Shown piece by piece: positions 20,056 to 29,168 of a stretch of DNA of 64,000 bases (position 1 is its first letter; each line of letters begins with the position of its first letter). The notes under the pieces were generated by a model. That model did no database searches, had not been told where the DNA came from, and saw nothing but the letters and a program-made list of their open reading frames with translations. The stretch covers positions 3,782,001-3,846,000 of the forward strand of contig NZ_CP110001.1 of NCBI RefSeq assembly GCF_025947185.1. The letters are read 5' to 3'. Source of the stretch: Flavobacterium sp. N2038. Its GTDB lineage: Bacteria; Bacteroidota; Bacteroidia; Flavobacteriales; Flavobacteriaceae. The position numbers were made by a program, and so were the translations under genes.

Positions 20056-21153
20056 TTAGTCTGCCTGTAGCAAATTTAGCCATTGATTTCCAATTTTTTC
20101 TAATAAAAATGGTTCAGTGCTTTTCAATGTATTTTGTTTGCATTTTTGATATAAAACTTCGTCTGAGGCGAATAAATTCATCACTTCTGTCAGCTTCTTC
20201 CAGTTTTGATTCTCGACTAAAATACCGTTTTCAAAAGACTGAATCAGATCTCTGGGACCAAAATCACAATCAAATGACACAACTGGTGTTTCACACGCCA
20301 AAGCTTCTAAAATAACATTTGAAAAACCTTCATTTTTACTACTTAAAACTAAAAATTTAGCCTTACTAAGATATTTAAATGGATTGTTTTGATAACCTGT
20401 CAGATGAACAAAATTCTGAATTTTATGTTCTACAATTGTCTTTTTTAATTTTAATTCATCGCCATTACCTGCAATAACCAAATGAATTTGTTTGCGTGGC
20501 AAATCAGATTTTGCATAACTTGAAATTAATTTATCAAACTGTTTTATTTCATTTTCATATTGCCCGATTGCAATTATAAATTCGAAATCAAAATCAATTT
20601 TATCCTCGCATTTTTCCTTTATTTCATCAAAATATAAAGGATTATGAATTGCAACTACATTATTTAATTGATGTTTATTTTCAATAAACCTTTTCATTTC
20701 GTCTGTAGTAGCAACATTTGCGTAACAATGATTATACATCAAACGTGTCAGCCAGGAGTTATTTGGCATGTAGTGATCGATTAGAAAGCTATGAACCGTA
20801 AAAATAGTTCTGGCATTATAAATAAATCGAGCCAAAATAAGTTCCTGAATAATTTTTGTCCTGAAACGAAAATCGATTATAAAATCAAATTGATTTTCAT
20901 TTAAATACCTTCTTAAAGCTTTTAAGCGCCTGATCTTGTTGAAAATTCCGTTACTCTTATTTTTCAATAATCCCAAATTGACCAATTTTCCAGAGTAAGG
21001 AAAACTAACTTCATTGAGAACAATAATTATATCAACTTCAAATCCTTGTTTTTCAAAAAAAAGGGACAAATTTGCCATTACTTTGTCACTTCCGCCTCCG
21101 CTCAGACGGTAACCAATTAAAGCAATTTTCTTTTTTTTGTGGGACAATATCAT
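20056..21153 (-). CDS. Family 4 glycosyltransferase
   Basis: 365-residue GT-B enzyme. It opens KKIALIGYRLSGGGSDKVMA. The donor domain has FIIAIGQYENEIKQFDKLI, a Gly-rich loop in VIAGNGDELK, the E-x7-E motif in SKNEGFSNVILEALACETPV and SFDCDFGPRDLIQ. It is the first gene of a three-gene minus-strand run (this gene, FdtA-like, GT4) with gaps of four bases or overlap. It probably adds one sugar of the repeat unit. Confidence 0.9.
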   Translation of the reverse strand: MILSHKKKKIALIGYRLSGGGSDKVMANLSLFFEKQGFEVDIIIVLNEVSFPYSGKLVNLGLLKNKSNGIFNKIRRLKALRRYLNENQFDFIIDFRFRTKIIQELILARFIYNARTIFTVHSFLIDHYMPNNSWLTRLMYNHCYANVATTDEMKRFIENKHQLNNVVAIHNPLYFDEIKEKCEDKIDFDFEFIIAIGQYENEIKQFDKLISSYAKSDLPRKQIHLVIAGNGDELKLKKTIVEHKIQNFVHLTGYQNNPFKYLSKAKFLVLSSKNEGFSNVILEALACETPVVSFDCDFGPRDLIQSFENGILVENQNWKKLTEVMNLFASDEVLYQKCKQNTLKSTEPFLLEKIGNQWLNLLQAD

Positions 21154-21462
21154 TTACCTTTTCTTATTTTCGTATCAAATATATCTTTTTAACACATAGA
21201 AACATAGTTTAAAATGTGTAAAAAGCGTATTCAATGTCAACGAGATTATTTTTATAAGTCTTTTTTTAGCAACGAAAATTGCTCGCAAAGACGCGAAGGC
21301 GCAAAGTTTTTATTAATAAAACTTAAATAAGAAAAAACTCTGCGACTCTGCGACTTTGCGAGATTAAAAAATAAAGATTAGAAAAAAATCTTGCTCCTTA
21401 GTTTCTAACATTTAAGCAACCATTTCATTATTTTAAAATCAATTAAACTCTCAAAAAACAAT
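21154..21462. other. Divergent 309-base gap with a palindromic repeat
   Basis: Lies between two divergent glycosyltransferase genes. Its centre is the inverted repeat at 21282-21362; the rest is AT-rich and without a recognised promoter. No gene is seen. Confidence 0.5.
21282..21362. repeat. Imperfect 30-bp inverted repeat (CTCGCAAAG family)
   Basis: The left arm 21282-21311 starts CTCGCAAAGACGCGAAGGCG; the right arm 21333-21362 ends GCGACTTTGCGAG. About 25 of 30 positions pair. It is G+C-richer than its surroundings. This type, with a GCAAAG core, is a familiar intergenic repeat in Flavobacterium (recollection, not searched). Confidence 0.75.
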
Positions 21463-22362
21463 ATGCAGAATAAATCATTAGTGACCATTATTTGCTTGTG
21501 TTACAATCATGAAAAATTTGTGATAGAGAGTTTAATGTCGGCTATTAATCAGGATTATCCATTTATTGAATTGATACTAGTTGATGATTTGAGTACAGAC
21601 AATTCCAGAGAAGTCATTAAAAAATGGCTGATTAATTATCCTCACATTCAATTTATTGAAAATGAAACTAATCTAGGTAATACTAAATCATTTAATAAAG
21701 CATTAAAACTGGCAAAAGGTGATTTTATAATTGATCTGGCATGTGATGATATTTTAATGCCAAATTGTGTTTCGCTGCAAATAAATACTTTTCAGGAAAG
21801 TGATTTTAAAAATCTTGCTGTTGTTTACGGAAATACTGAATTAATCACAGAAAATGGCGAATTTGATTCTTATTTTTTTCCTGTAAATGACTCTAAAAAA
21901 ACCATTGAAAAACGAAAAACAGGAGATATTTACCTTAGTGTTATTTCTGGAGGAAACAGTATATGCTCTGTATCTTCTATGGTCAAAAAATCGGTTTTTG
22001 ATGATTTGAAAGGTTATGATGAGAATCTGGCTTATGAAGATTTAGATTTTTGGATTAGAGCATCTCGCCTTTATGATTTTGATTTTATTGATGAAATTTT
22101 AATTCAAAAAAGAATTTCAACAGCGTCTTTGGGAACACATTTTTATCTTAAAAAAGATCCAAGAGCCCAAAAGATAAACTACTCCACTTATTTAATTATC
22201 AAAAAAACAATCAGGCTTAATAAAACAAAAGAAGAACATAAGGCTATTTTAAAACGAATGCATTTTGATATGATTCTGGCTTATAAAACTTCTGATTTTA
22301 AATTGTTATCTAGATACATTTTACTCGAGGTAAAACAAAGAATACGAATACTTTTTTCATAA
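21463..22362 (+). CDS. Family 2 glycosyltransferase
   Basis: 299-residue GT-A transferase. It opens VTIICLCYNHEKFVIESLMS and has ELILVDDLSTDNS, GDFIIDLACDDILMP (DxD-type) and GYDENLAYEDLDFWIR, the ED-D-W active-site motif. It is the only plus-strand gene inside the surrounding minus-strand polysaccharide genes. The C-terminal 60 residues are basic and may lie along the membrane. Confidence 0.9.
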   Translation: MQNKSLVTIICLCYNHEKFVIESLMSAINQDYPFIELILVDDLSTDNSREVIKKWLINYPHIQFIENETNLGNTKSFNKALKLAKGDFIIDLACDDILMPNCVSLQINTFQESDFKNLAVVYGNTELITENGEFDSYFFPVNDSKKTIEKRKTGDIYLSVISGGNSICSVSSMVKKSVFDDLKGYDENLAYEDLDFWIRASRLYDFDFIDEILIQKRISTASLGTHFYLKKDPRAQKINYSTYLIIKKTIRLNKTKEEHKAILKRMHFDMILAYKTSDFKLLSRYILLEVKQRIRILFS

Positions 22363-22404
22363 AAAAGGATTCAATACATCACTTTTTCTGACCCAAGAAA
22401 AGCA

Positions 22405-23151
22405 TTAAATGGCTAAATAAGCATCTAATGCTTCTTTCTCTCCCTCCCAATCTCTTGATATATTTTTACGGATTAGTTGTGCGGGAATACCACCGATCAA
22501 AATATTATTTCCCCAGGAAGTATAATCTTTGTTACAGAAACAGTTGGTTGCGATGGTACAATAATCAGGTGTTACGGTGTTCTTCATTATAGAAATTCTA
22601 CTGCCGCTATAATTAAAATTCCCAATAAAAACTGGTCCGGTTTTCTTCTGTTTTTCACCAGTATTGGTATCGATCATATCATGAAAATTGGTATCAATAA
22701 TCTGAGTTTCGGCACCAAGACGAACATAATTTCCCAGAACCACTTTTTCTATACAAATCAATTTTGCATTAGATCCCATTGATGACATATTGCCAAATTC
22801 GCAATATCCGTTTTCACCAATAAAAACAAAATAGTCTTTCCCAAACTGGGCATGCCCCTTAAAGACCATTTTTCCCATGATATTAATTTCGGCAATCCCT
22901 TTGTGACGGGTGTTTATTTCATAAGGCTGACCAAAACCAATCATGCCTCTTGTAATTTTTCCTTCTACTTTTATTTCACCCTGAATTGATGTGAATTTTA
23001 CTTTATTATAAAAGAAAACAGGAAGTTTTTTAGCAGTTTCAAAAGGGAGTTTTTTGAAATTAAAATACAAAGTTTTGGTCCAGTTTACCGAATTGTAAAA
23101 CTTGAGTTTGTGATAAAATGTACGGCATTTTCTGTAACTACTTCGAATCAT
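22405..23151 (-). CDS. Left-handed beta-helix (hexapeptide-repeat) acyltransferase
   Basis: 248-residue member of the colanic-acid/serine acetyltransferase-like superfamily that O- or N-acylates sugars. The beta-helix lies in the C-terminal two thirds (VVLGNYVRLGAETQIIDTNF, VFIGNFNYSGSRISIMKNTV, CTIATNCFCNKDYTSWGNNI, IGGIPAQLI). The Asn-Phe-His of DTNFHD is a likely catalytic His. I use the ATG at 23149-23151 (MIRSSYRKCRTFY); one at 23175 adds eight residues and a longer overlap with the flippase gene. It overlaps the flippase stop by 14 bases. It may acylate the amino sugar made by the FdtA/DegT pair (inference). Confidence 0.8.
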   Translation of the reverse strand: MIRSSYRKCRTFYHKLKFYNSVNWTKTLYFNFKKLPFETAKKLPVFFYNKVKFTSIQGEIKVEGKITRGMIGFGQPYEINTRHKGIAEINIMGKMVFKGHAQFGKDYFVFIGENGYCEFGNMSSMGSNAKLICIEKVVLGNYVRLGAETQIIDTNFHDMIDTNTGEKQKKTGPVFIGNFNYSGSRISIMKNTVTPDYCTIATNCFCNKDYTSWGNNILIGGIPAQLIRKNISRDWEGEKEALDAYLAI

Positions 23152-24637
23152 TGGTATTTCTTTTTCGTTGAACAAATGACGTAAATATTTCGTTTAAATT
23201 CATTTTTTTATTCATTTGATGCCAACTAAAGCCAAATGAAAACAAAATTATAATACTTAGTAAGCCATATTTTAAAACCGGGATTTCAATATATCGAATC
23301 AAAAATGCTGCACTGCAAACCAAAAAACAAACTAAATAAATGCTGTAAAAATCATTTTCAAAATAAAAATTATAGCGGTTCCTGGTTATGATTTTCAATC
23401 CAATAAAATGAAATAAAAAATAAAGACAAAAACTAAATCCTAAACCTTCTAAGCCATAAAAATAATAGCCCGAAATATTCATTATCAAAGACAATGTATT
23501 AAAACCAATTGCTGTTTTTACAAATATTTTTGAATCTCCTTTGGCTATTAAAATAAATCCCATTGACCAGGAGACGGCACGAAACAACATCCCGATTATT
23601 CCTGCGCTGATCATGGGTAAAATTGCGTTGAATTTTACCGTATAAATCAGTTTTACAATAATTGGACTTAAGGCCAAAAACGAAGTAATAATTGGTGTAA
23701 TGATTAAAACTGAAATAAAAGCCTGCTGCTGTACACTGGATCTCACTTTTTCATTATCAGAATTAACAGAAGCCAGTTTAGGAAAATAATCTGTGCTCAT
23801 TACGGTAAAAATAATTCCCACATAAGAATTCAGTAATGTAAAACCTGCATTATAGAATCCTACTTGTTCCAGACCTCCCGTTTTTCCAACATAAATCTGA
23901 ACTAAATAAGTCGATAAAAGTGTCAAAACACTGCTAATAGTAAGCATAAAACCTAATTTTACAATCAGTTTTCCTTCTATTATTAATGAGGTATTTAATA
24001 TTTTCTCTTTCTCCGTTTTAATTTTATTCGAATAATAAAGTGAAAAAATTAAAGCAGAAAATGATGTAATTATTATGGTTGGAAGAATCGCATCTATTTT
24101 TAAAAAATAGTAAAGCGGAACCGAAAAAAGAAGTCCAAACAGATTGCCGTACAAATTGGCTTTCGCTAAAAACCGAAAAGACCGCAAACCCTGCAAAATG
24201 GCCAATTGTCCTGAACTTAATTGTTTAAATAACATGGTAATCGAAAGAACAGCAAAAGCATAGGTCTGACTGGAATCGCCAAAAGTTATTATACTTAGGG
24301 CTTTAGAGAATACAAAAGTCAAAATCATTCCCAAAATCCCCGTAAAAAGAACCATTTTTTTTACGATTTGAATTGTTTTTGAAACCGTTTTTAAATCTTC
24401 ATTTTGATATTTTTCAGAGATATTTTTTACCGAACTGGTTTCTATTCCTAAACCCGAAATACTGCTTAAAACACCTAAAGTCGAATTCAGCAAAGCCATA
24501 ATTCCCATTCCTGCAGGTCCAATAAAAACAGCTACTAATTTGGTTCTGATAATTGAAATCAGGATTGAGAAAAACTGAACGCCGCCAAAAAGCGAAGTAG
24601 TTTTTAAAATCTGCCGATATGATTTTGTATCAGACAC
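23138..24637 (-). CDS. O-antigen/polysaccharide flippase (Wzx family)
   Basis: Inner-membrane protein of 499 residues that would flip lipid-linked repeat units to the periplasmic face. About 12-14 hydrophobic segments are spread along the protein; the N-terminus ILKTTSLFGGVQFFSILISI and GPAGMGIMALLNSTLGVLSS are typical of the MOP/Wzx family. A Wzy polymerase is not recognisable in this window, so polymerisation genes must lie elsewhere or the glycan is not polymerised by that route. It follows the DegT gene by three bases. Confidence 0.9.
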   Translation of the reverse strand: MSDTKSYRQILKTTSLFGGVQFFSILISIIRTKLVAVFIGPAGMGIMALLNSTLGVLSSISGLGIETSSVKNISEKYQNEDLKTVSKTIQIVKKMVLFTGILGMILTFVFSKALSIITFGDSSQTYAFAVLSITMLFKQLSSGQLAILQGLRSFRFLAKANLYGNLFGLLFSVPLYYFLKIDAILPTIIITSFSALIFSLYYSNKIKTEKEKILNTSLIIEGKLIVKLGFMLTISSVLTLLSTYLVQIYVGKTGGLEQVGFYNAGFTLLNSYVGIIFTVMSTDYFPKLASVNSDNEKVRSSVQQQAFISVLIITPIITSFLALSPIIVKLIYTVKFNAILPMISAGIIGMLFRAVSWSMGFILIAKGDSKIFVKTAIGFNTLSLIMNISGYYFYGLEGLGFSFCLYFLFHFIGLKIITRNRYNFYFENDFYSIYLVCFLVCSAAFLIRYIEIPVLKYGLLSIIILFSFGFSWHQMNKKMNLNEIFTSFVQRKRNTNDSK

Positions 24638-24640
24638 TAA

Positions 24641-25798
24641 CTAGTACTTATTTAAAATTTCGATAATAAAATCTACTTCGGTTTCTGTTAAAACCGGACT
24701 CATTGGCAAACTTAAAACTTCGTTATGAATTTTCTCTGTTATAGGAAATGACAAGTTATTCCATTCTCCAAAAGCCTTTTGTTTATGTGGCGGAACTGGA
24801 TAATGAATAACGGTCTGAATAGTATTCCGAGCTAAATAATCTTGTAAATCATCCCGATTTTCGGTTCTGATAACAAATAAATGAAAAACATGATTATGAG
24901 ATAAATCCCAAAATGGCAGTATTATTTTATCGTTTTTAATTGCAGTTAAATATCTTTTTGCAATTGTTCTGCGCTTTTCATTATCTGCATTTAAACTGGG
25001 CAATTTTAAATTTAAAAAAGCAGCTTGTAACTCATCCAGTCTTGAATTTACGCCAATATAATCATTATAATATTTCTTTTCTGAGCCATAATTCCGAAGT
25101 GAATAAAGCACTTTTGCCAGCTCCTCATCGTTTGTTGTAATGGCTCCGCCATCGCCCAGACAGCCCAGATTTTTTCCCGGATAAAAACTGTATGCAATTG
25201 CTGATTTTAGATTGTAGGTTTTAGATTTTATCCTTTCTTCTAATTGGAATTTGGAATTTACCCCAAGGTTTCGGGATTGGAATTTAAAATTTCCTTTTGC
25301 ACCATGCGCTTGCGCACAATCTTCAACTACAACTAAATTATATTTTTCTGCAATTGAATTTATTTTATCCATTTCAGCTAATTGTCCGTAGAGATGAACT
25401 GCTAAAATAGCTTTTGTTTTTGAAGTGATTTTCTGCTGAATTAAATCCGGATTTATATTGTAGGTTTCCAGCTTTGGCTCAACCAGAACCGGAACTAAAT
25501 CGGCTTGTAAAATCGCCAGAATACTTGCAATATAAGTGTTGGCAGGTACAATGACCTCATCGCCTTTTTTTAGTTTTCCGAGCTCAATATATGCTTTAAA
25601 AATTAAAACCAAAGCATCAAATCCGTTTCCAACTCCAATACAATACTTCGTCTGGCAATATTCGGCAAAAGCCTTTTCAAAAGTTTGCAATTCTTTTCCT
25701 AAAATATACCAGCCGTTTTCTAAAACTTCTTTCAGTTTTTCCCGAAAAGCAGTTTCATACGGTTCGTTTATTTTTTTCAGATCCAGAAACGGTATCAT
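24641..25798 (-). CDS. DegT/DnrJ/EryC1/StrS aminotransferase with an in-frame repeat insertion
   Basis: PLP enzyme of 385 residues, expected to aminate the 3-keto sugar made by the FdtA-like isomerase (FdtB/QdtB role). It has [16 protein letters not shown], the PLP-nitrogen Asp160 in [11 protein letters not shown], the PLP Lys209 in [15 protein letters not shown] and [12 protein letters not shown]. Between HGA (165-167) and SFYP there are 36 residues where the family has about 16. The extra stretch (about residues 170-196, bases 25211-25291) is encoded by AAATTCCAA and AATCTAAAA sequence otherwise found between genes. The reading frame stays open and all catalytic motifs are intact. The gene overlaps the FemAB-like stop by 4 bases. 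Confidence 0.88.
   Translation of the reverse strand: MIPFLDLKKINEPYETAFREKLKEVLENGWYILGKELQTFEKAFAEYCQTKYCIGVGNGFDALVLIFKAYIELGKLKKGDEVIVPANTYIASILAILQADLVPVLVEPKLETYNINPDLIQQKITSKTKAILAVHLYGQLAEMDKINSIAEKYNLVVVEDCAQAHGAKGNFKFQSRNLGVNSKFQLEERIKSKTYNLKSAIAYSFYPGKNLGCLGDGGAITTNDEELAKVLYSLRNYGSEKKYYNDYIGVNSRLDELQAAFLNLKLPSLNADNEKRRTIAKRYLTAIKNDKIILPFWDLSHNHVFHLFVIRTENRDDLQDYLARNTIQTVIHYPVPPHKQKAFGEWNNLSFPITEKIHNEVLSLPMSPVLTETEVDFIIEILNKY
25211..25291. repeat. Intergenic-type repeat inside the DegT coding region
   Basis: The plus strand reads GATTTTAGATTGTAGGTTTT, then AATTGGAATTTGGAATTTAC, then GGGATTGGAATTTAAAATTT. The same words occur in gaps at 1970-2170, 40000-40190 and 51720-51850. The length is a multiple of three in the translated product, so the frame is kept. 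Confidence 0.75.
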
Positions 25799-26769
25799 TT
25801 TAAAGCAATTTTGTAGAAATCCTGATTGTAAACAGAACAGCCCAATTCTTCTTTTTGTTGCAAAAGTCCGGTATGATATCCGCTTTTATTTTCTTCATTT
25901 ACAATTCCCATATCAAAAAAATGCTTTCCTTTTCTTTTGTATTTATGAATCAGATTAATAAATAAAAAATCAAGTGCTCTTACTTCTTCTCCTTTTTCAG
26001 AAGTAGCTCCGTATTGCGACTTTACAACGTTTTGCGTTTCAAAGATGGTAATTCCGGCGATAATCTGATCATTTTGATAAACAGAATATTGTCTTATTTT
26101 ATCGGGAAACTTTTGCTTTAAAAGTGTCATTTCTTCTTTGGTATGAACTGGTTTCGCATTAAATTTCTCTAACAATCTGGGCTCCAGAACCGATTCCCAA
26201 AAAGGCTCAAAATCTTCTTCTTCAACGATATCTAAATCAAGATTTTCGATTCTTCTGAAATGTTTCATTTTGCTTTTTGAAATCTTCAATGGCAATTTTA
26301 AGTTGATCGCCAGATTCATTTCTTTTCTTTCAGGCTGTGCTTCTCTTTTAAATAAAAAAAAGTCCATTTCTTTATTTCCCGCTGGAAAATAAAACCCCGG
26401 AATGGGTTTATAGTAGAAGTTTTCTATACCATTTTCTTTGAGAAAAAACAGGATTTCATCGAGAATAGATTCGACTTTCTCTGCTCTTAATTTTGGCAAA
26501 TAAACCAGTCCCCCATAAGTAAGTCCCTGATGCGAATAGATCGAATTTCCAGTTTTATTGGCAGGAAGAATTGCCCGTAATTTTTCTTCTTCAAAAACTA
26601 AAAGAGAATAATCCTCAAAGCGATCGCTATGGTATTCCATAAAATCACGATGAAATAAAAATGTCGCATTCTTTGCCTGATGGACAAAATTATTCCATAA
26701 TTCGTAATCGCTTGTATCGTATTTTTTTACTGAAAATTTAGCCACTTTAAAAATTTTATTTATGATCAA
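25795..26769 (-). CDS. FemAB/GNAT-like acyltransferase in the polysaccharide locus
   Basis: 324-residue soluble protein with the two-lobed GNAT arrangement seen in FemAB-like enzymes. The first lobe has [20 protein letters not shown] and the second [40 protein letters not shown] and [20 protein letters not shown]. Proteins of this type occur in glycan loci and may acylate an amino sugar or transfer an amino acid. It overlaps the DegT start by 4 bases and the TRIC-like gene stop by 14 bases, so it belongs to the same transcript. The specific substrate is unknown. Confidence 0.7.
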   Translation of the reverse strand: MIINKIFKVAKFSVKKYDTSDYELWNNFVHQAKNATFLFHRDFMEYHSDRFEDYSLLVFEEEKLRAILPANKTGNSIYSHQGLTYGGLVYLPKLRAEKVESILDEILFFLKENGIENFYYKPIPGFYFPAGNKEMDFFLFKREAQPERKEMNLAINLKLPLKISKSKMKHFRRIENLDLDIVEEEDFEPFWESVLEPRLLEKFNAKPVHTKEEMTLLKQKFPDKIRQYSVYQNDQIIAGITIFETQNVVKSQYGATSEKGEEVRALDFLFINLIHKYKRKGKHFFDMGIVNEENKSGYHTGLLQQKEELGCSVYNQDFYKIALK

Positions 26770-27358
26770 AAGCCGGCAGATACCATTTGAATTTTACGGC
26801 TAATAAACGTACTGTAATTATGACAACAGAGGTTAAAAGATAAAGAATATCATTTTCTAAATTTAGCTTTTTTAAACCAAAAAACACAATTCCGCCAAAA
26901 ATACAAATCGTTGCGTAGATTTCTCTTCTAAAAATAGTTGGAATTTCATTGCATAAAATATCACGAAGCACTCCTCCAAAACAAGCTGTCATGGTTCCCA
27001 GTGCTATACATATCACAGGGTGTAAACCTGTTATAATTCCTTTCTCAAGTCCGATTAATGTAAAAACACCAAGTCCGATTGTATCAAACAAAAACAAAGA
27101 AGTCCTAAGCTTGTCCAGCCTTTTTCTAAAAAGAATCGTCAGGAAAAAACCTAAAATAATTACGTAAACATATTTTAAATCCTGCATCCAGACTACCGGA
27201 GTTCGACCAATAAGGACATCGCGCAATGTTCCTCCTCCAACGGCTGTCACAAACGCAATTATAAAAACCCCGAAAGGATCTAATTTTTTGTGCATTGCTG
27301 TTAAAGCTCCTGACATGGCAAATGCCATTGTTCCGATTATATCAAGTAAATCAAACAT
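26756..27358 (-). CDS. Trimeric intracellular cation (TRIC)-type channel, YadS/UPF0126 family
   Basis: 200-residue integral membrane protein with about seven hydrophobic helices. The family's duplicated Gly-rich motif is present twice: AVGGGTLRDVLIGRTP near residue 40 and CFGGVLRDILCNEIP near residue 125. Bacterial TRIC homologues conduct K+ or other cations; the natural role is uncertain. It is the first gene of the minus-strand run leading into the polysaccharide genes, which looks incidental. Confidence 0.9.
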   Translation of the reverse strand: MFDLLDIIGTMAFAMSGALTAMHKKLDPFGVFIIAFVTAVGGGTLRDVLIGRTPVVWMQDLKYVYVIILGFFLTILFRKRLDKLRTSLFLFDTIGLGVFTLIGLEKGIITGLHPVICIALGTMTACFGGVLRDILCNEIPTIFRREIYATICIFGGIVFFGLKKLNLENDILYLLTSVVIITVRLLAVKFKWYLPAFDHK

Positions 27359-27381
27359 TTTATTTCATTAAAAGGGCAAAA

Positions 27382-27418
27382 AAAAGAGGTAAAAAAACTT
27401 AAATTAATTACCTCTTTT
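27382..27418 (-). terminator. Terminator of the CsgG-like gene
   Basis: AAAAGAGGTA (27382-27391) pairs perfectly with TACCTCTTTT (27409-27418), with an A-run on its left that reads as a T-run on the minus strand. It starts eight bases past the gene's stop codon. Confidence 0.65.
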
Positions 27419-27425
27419 ATACTAA

Positions 27426-28289
27426 TTATTTTTTTACGTAAATGGGGCTTCTTTTTAATAAATAGGCAATTGACTCCATCCAACTGTCTTTTACTGCTAA
27501 AAATGGTTTACGGGTTTGTGAGTAAATTTTTGTGCCATTTTTATACATATCAAAGTAAACTGTGTAATAATAATAAACCGTTGTATTTGCTGTTGTAGTC
27601 GAAATATCATTGGTTTTTACTTTTTTGTTATTATCACTTATTTTTGCATTCCCGCTGTTGTAAGTTGTTGCAGTTGTACCGGAATTCATTGTATAAGACA
27701 CTTTTGCTGCCACAATATTATCTACTCCTAATATTCTTTGCAAATCTTCAATAGGTGTTTCATCTATCGTATTATGATCAATTCCTGCTTTATGCAATAA
27801 ACTATTGGTTGTTCTTAGATCCTGAACTGTAAGAGGAAAAATGTTCGCAGATTTATCTAATAATTTATTATAAAGATCATTTTGGGCAAATTTAGCCATA
27901 TCTTCAGAACTTTCCTGATTATCAGAATTCATATAAGGAACTGGTAATACTGCAATCGTATTGGGCTTGAATGTTGCAGAAGCAGCTTCTTGTCCAGAAT
28001 TATTTTGAGGTGCATTATTCTGTGATGCATTATTTGGAGTCGAAACATCAAATGTTTGTGAACGCCCGCTTCCAAAATCAATTCGGGCAATTTGTGAAAC
28101 ATCAAGGGCAATTAACAAAGTCTCTCCCGGTAAAGAATATTCAACTTCTTTATCAGATATTTTAGCAATGGTACAATCGATGATCTGATAATCTCTTTTT
28201 ATAATTTTATCTAATTTTTTCCCCTGGGCTAAAATATTAACCGAAACGAGTAACATAATTACAATGGCAAATACGTTTTTAATTTTCAT
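27426..28289 (-). CDS. Secreted protein with a CsgG/LpoB-like domain
   Basis: 287-residue exported protein of unknown function. The signal peptide is residues 1-21 (ending ILA-Q). A short beta-rich segment (IIDCTIAKISDKEVEYSLPG) is followed by a Gln/Asn-rich linker around residues 85-105. The domain from TIAVLPVPYMNSDNQESSED onward looks like the CsgG/LpoB alpha-beta fold: an initial AVLP strand, FAQNDLYNKLLDKSANIFPL, then LQRILGVDNIVAAKVSY. There is no lipobox. It stands alone with its own terminator. Confidence 0.6.
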   Translation of the reverse strand: MKIKNVFAIVIMLLVSVNILAQGKKLDKIIKRDYQIIDCTIAKISDKEVEYSLPGETLLIALDVSQIARIDFGSGRSQTFDVSTPNNASQNNAPQNNSGQEAASATFKPNTIAVLPVPYMNSDNQESSEDMAKFAQNDLYNKLLDKSANIFPLTVQDLRTTNSLLHKAGIDHNTIDETPIEDLQRILGVDNIVAAKVSYTMNSGTTATTYNSGNAKISDNNKKVKTNDISTTTANTTVYYYYTVYFDMYKNGTKIYSQTRKPFLAVKDSWMESIAYLLKRSPIYVKK

Positions 28290-28404
28290 AAGTTCTTAAA
28301 TTTCAGTAATTTGTTTTTAAAAATTCGTGGATTTTGATTTCCGACTAAGATACAAAACCAATTTATTTTCTCACAAAATAAAGCAGAAAAACAACAAATT
28401 TTCT

Positions 28405-29148
28405 TTACATATTCTGAGTATAATAATTGTAGTCTTTCAAAATCACTCTTATAAAATCGCTATTATTTCCGGACTGGTTTTTAATCCCGGTAACACTTTC
28501 AATTTTAGCAACTAATTTGTAGATGATTTCATGGTCATTTTTAGCATCTGCTTTTTTGAAAGTTTCTTTGATAATTCGCATATCATTGTCAGATAATTTA
28601 ATGACCAATGGATACGTTGGAACGTACGAATTTCCTATATCTTCCAGAATAGTATGACTTATATTAATTTTGTTTTTTAAGGTAATTACTGCAGTTCCGG
28701 CAGCTATATCTCCAAGACGTTGTCCTTTTTTACTTGACACAACGGTAATAAGAGCGACCAGACCATACAAAGATGAAAAATCAATTATTCTGAAAAACCA
28801 GCGAATTAAATAATCCCCAAATCCGGCTTGATACCCATCAATTTTAACCACTTTTATTTTTACCAGTTTTTTTCCAAACGACTGTCCTTCAAAAATACTT
28901 TCCAATGTAATTGAATAGATTATTGCAGGAAAATAAAGCATTAACAAAACAGAACCTCTGGACCATGAATCTAAACCGTCCATTAATTTATCCAGATGAA
29001 GCCAGTAAAAAAACAGCATTGAAACCACAAAAATATAGGATCCTTTAATCAGCAAATCAATAAAATAAGCCCCCAATCGTTCCCCCACAGAGGCCGCTAT
29101 GAAATTTATTTTGACATTTTGTGTTGTATTAATAGATAATTCTGACAT
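28405..29148 (-). CDS. RDD-family membrane protein
   Basis: 247-residue inner-membrane protein. RDD family features are GERLGAYFIDLLIKGSYIFV (with the Arg and Asp near the membrane), FGQSFGKKLVKIKVV-type sequence and IRWFFRIIDFSSLYGLVALI. Three hydrophobic segments are seen in the first two thirds. The soluble C-terminus is unusual for the family and might be regulatory. It is divergent from the SpoIIM-like gene with only 20 bases between starts. Confidence 0.9.
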   Translation of the reverse strand: MSELSINTTQNVKINFIAASVGERLGAYFIDLLIKGSYIFVVSMLFFYWLHLDKLMDGLDSWSRGSVLLMLYFPAIIYSITLESIFEGQSFGKKLVKIKVVKIDGYQAGFGDYLIRWFFRIIDFSSLYGLVALITVVSSKKGQRLGDIAAGTAVITLKNKINISHTILEDIGNSYVPTYPLVIKLSDNDMRIIKETFKKADAKNDHEIIYKLVAKIESVTGIKNQSGNNSDFIRVILKDYNYYTQNM

Positions 29149-29168
29149 ATTTTATATTTTAGCCTACA

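Noticed and set aside
28327..28515. 62-residue plus-strand frame upstream of and overlapping the RDD gene end
   Set aside because: Overlaps the convergent RDD gene and has low-complexity composition with no family look.
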